From positions 140,483 to 204,482 of the forward strand of contig JBMNJI010000003.1 in assembly GCA_050951585.1 (NCBI GenBank): a stretch of 64,000 nucleotides of DNA, read 5' to 3'. The stretch comes from UBA3937 sp050951585. Lineage in GTDB: Bacteria > Bacillota > Peptococcia > DRI-13 > DTU073. Shown here piece after piece: positions 62,589-64,000 of this stretch. The notes under the pieces are model-generated. The model ran no database searches. It was not told the origin of the DNA and saw only the letters and a list, made by a program, of their open reading frames with translations. Every line of letters begins with the position of its first letter. The first letter of the stretch is position 1. Made by a program: the position numbers and the translations under genes.

Positions 62589-62810
62589 CTACTCCCTTTC
62601 TTCAACCATATTAGGCACTAATTCCATGATATCTTTAAAATCAACGCCAAGCGCCGTACAAACCTTTACAAGAACGTCCATACTGACATATTCGTTTCTA
62701 GAAAGCTTTGAAATTGACGATGGACTTATTCCCGCAGCAGCTTGTAAATCTTTCTTCTTCATATCGCGGTCTATCAACAATTTCCAAAGCTTTTTATAGC
62801 TAACGGTCAT
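62589..62810 (-). CDS. XRE-family transcriptional regulator of the R-M locus
   Basis: This 73-residue helix-turn-helix protein (KKKDLQAAAGISPSSISKLS, about residues 19-38) is of the Cro/C.protein type. AGAGGTGA supports the start at 62810. It is the first gene of the leftward R-M operon, four bases before hsdM, and probably times its expression. Confidence 0.85.
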   Translation of the reverse strand: MTVSYKKLWKLLIDRDMKKKDLQAAAGISPSSISKLSRNEYVSMDVLVKVCTALGVDFKDIMELVPNMVEERE

Positions 62811-62838
62811 CTTGGTCACCTCTTTATATCTTTTTTCC

Positions 62839-62844
62839 ATTATA
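62839..62844 (-). promoter_or_regulatory. Putative extended -10 of the R-M operon
   Basis: On the minus strand TGCTATAAT is an extended -10 about 29 bp upstream of the XRE start codon. No good -35 is visible. Confidence 0.4.
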
Positions 62845-63427
62845 GCACATTTTCTTCAAACATAACATGATAATTCTGCGTTTGTGAAGTAATTTTACAA
62901 TGTTAACAAAGATAATGATAGTTGTGTATGCCTTTATTTTTGATTTTTATTTAAATAAATACTTTTAGACAAAAAAGTCTGTAAGTCTATTTGTAAAACC
63001 TAAAGTTGTAGCATTCAGCCTTCTTAAATTTAATACCACTTCCGCTCAAACTTGAGCTAAAGCACAATCATTACAGCCGTCTTTATCTTAGAAAAAAGAC
63101 AAGCTGTTTTTTTATTTTAGTGGTTCGATTCAATAGAATTCTTCGCTTATGAATGAGGAAGAAAAATATTTTTAGAAAATCCTCAACTAATGTGTTCTAC
63201 CAAGGCTATAAGGTGAGAGGAAAAATAATCCCCCAATGAAAGCATAGTTTTTCTCTCACTGCTCCTTGACAACTGAATACCCCGAAATGCAAGAGATACT
63301 TCAAGCAGAATATGCCATGACAAGATTTCGAGCATATACCTTGAAAGATAACGAGGTTTTGTCAAACAAGGCAAACCCTCTGGAACCGTAGCGTTTCGGG
63401 TCATAAACAGGCAAGGAGGTGAAATAA
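62845..63427. other. Intergenic region between the R-M locus and the primase-like gene
   Basis: About 580 AT-rich bases hold no convincing gene. A rightward terminator-like hairpin lies at 63073-63113. The GGAGGTGA at 63415-63422 belongs to the next gene. Confidence 0.5.
63073..63113 (+). terminator. Terminator or attenuator hairpin
   Basis: ACAGC and GTCTT pair with AAGAC and (A)GCTGT, with one bulge, followed by seven Ts. No obvious gene lies upstream on this strand, so it could be an attenuator of a leader for the downstream gene. Confidence 0.5.
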
Positions 63428-64000
63428 CTGAATACACAATACGAGAACTTGCCACAGGTGCTTAAAGATAAGCCACAGTTTTGCTGTTGGAAATATGAAG
63501 AACGAAGCGGTAGAAAAACCAAAGTTCCCTATAACCCAGTAACGGGAAAAAGGGCAAAACCAAATCAACGTGGTACATTTAAAGATTTTAGTTCGGCGGT
63601 AGCTGCTATAAGTGATTATGACGGTATCGGATTTTTGGTAGGTAATGACATTTGTGTTATCGACTTAGATGATTGCTTTGATAGCGGTGGTAAGCTTAAG
63701 CCTATTTCCCAAAGTGTTGTAGAGGTTTTTGGTGGTTGCTATATGGAACACAGTCCATCTGGAAAAGGGCTTCATATTTTCTTTAAGGCCACAGGCTTTA
63801 ACTTTGACAAAACAAAATACTATATCAACAACAGAAAGCTGGGAGTTGAGGTCTATGTGGCTGGAGCAACAAACCGATTTGTTACCGTAACAGGCAATGT
63901 ATTTGCAGATGGTGATATAGCGGAGAAATCGTATGAACTACAGATGATACTAGACAAGTATATGCTGCGTCCTACCTCTGTGAAGCAACTAGTAGATATA
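63428..64000 (+). CDS. Mobile-element primase/polymerase-like protein (partial)
   Basis: The frame is open for 191 codons to the window end. It resembles N-terminal prim-pol domains of phage/ICE primases: NTQYENLPQVLKDKPQFCCW, KVPYNPVTGKRAKPNQ, IGFLVGNDICVIDLDDC (the acidic metal site) and HSPSGKGLHIFFK. The best start is a CTG at 63428, six bases after GGAGGTGA, where an ATG would be expected. The element would extend beyond the window. Confidence 0.75.
   Translation, partial: MNTQYENLPQVLKDKPQFCCWKYEERSGRKTKVPYNPVTGKRAKPNQRGTFKDFSSAVAAISDYDGIGFLVGNDICVIDLDDCFDSGGKLKPISQSVVEVFGGCYMEHSPSGKGLHIFFKATGFNFDKTKYYINNRKLGVEVYVAGATNRFVTVTGNVFADGDIAEKSYELQMILDKYMLRPTSVKQLVDI

Overview
The window looks like a chromosome segment of a low- to mid-GC, endospore-forming Clostridium-type Bacillota, probably Peptococcaceae-like. 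The grounds are the order cysE-cysS-mrnC-rlmB-sigH-tRNAs-tuf-rpmG-secE-nusG, the sporulation sigma factor SigH, a T-box leader, many TTG and GTG starts behind strong AGGAGG sites, an energy-coupling-factor module after rplQ, and SLH-anchored surface proteins. The genus is an inference.

Left arm (1-12.5 kb, accessory). Two paralogous diversity-generating retroelement (DGR) cassettes lie in tandem. Each has a large surface protein with Big2, FN3 and a C-terminal FGE/C-type-lectin-like domain ending in a variable repeat (VR), then a GC-rich hairpin, an inverted repeat, a template repeat (TR), a conserved spacer and a reverse transcriptase. In cassette 2 the VR (10398-10511) and TR (10724-10837) are the same length and differ at 13 template adenines and only one non-adenine, which is the DGR signature. 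Its RT (10974-12071, YMDD) is intact, but its SLH-anchored target gene is cut by about five small indels. Cassette 1 is degenerate: its RT has a 337-bp deletion between AGGGATT repeats plus an ochre codon, and its VR no longer matches its TR cleanly. Between the cassettes are an AbiE-like toxin-antitoxin pair, an IS256-family transposase scrap and an unidentified small ORF. An MNT nucleotidyltransferase with a truncated HEPN-like partner follows cassette 2.

Core (12.5-54 kb). A sigma-A promoter and a cysteine-type T-box leader precede cysE-cysS-mrnC-rlmB. sigH, tRNA-fMet/Thr/Met and tuf1 follow, then rpmG-secE-nusG-rplKA, an L10-leader attenuator, rplJL, rpoBC, an L7Ae-like gene, rpsL-rpsG-fusA-tuf2, the complete S10/spc/alpha ribosomal cluster (rpsJ to rplQ, including secY, adk, map, infA and rpmJ), ecfA1-ecfA2-ecfT and truA. 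The two tuf genes are nearly identical from the ribosome binding site to the stop. A structured leader of about 160 nt precedes rpsJ.

Right arm (54-64 kb). The usual truA-rplM-rpsI order is interrupted by a chimeric scrap of rpsI and an opposite-strand gene for a secreted HExxH protein. After rpsI comes a leftward type I restriction-modification locus (XRE regulator, hsdM, broken hsdS, frameshifted hsdR). The hsdS remnant carries three 12-bp ELTA repeats, the kind of array that alters spacing in EcoR124-type specificity subunits. The window ends inside a mobile-element primase-like gene that seems to start with CTG. Small indels cluster in accessory genes, the cysE tail and the R-M locus, while the ribosomal and polymerase genes are clean.
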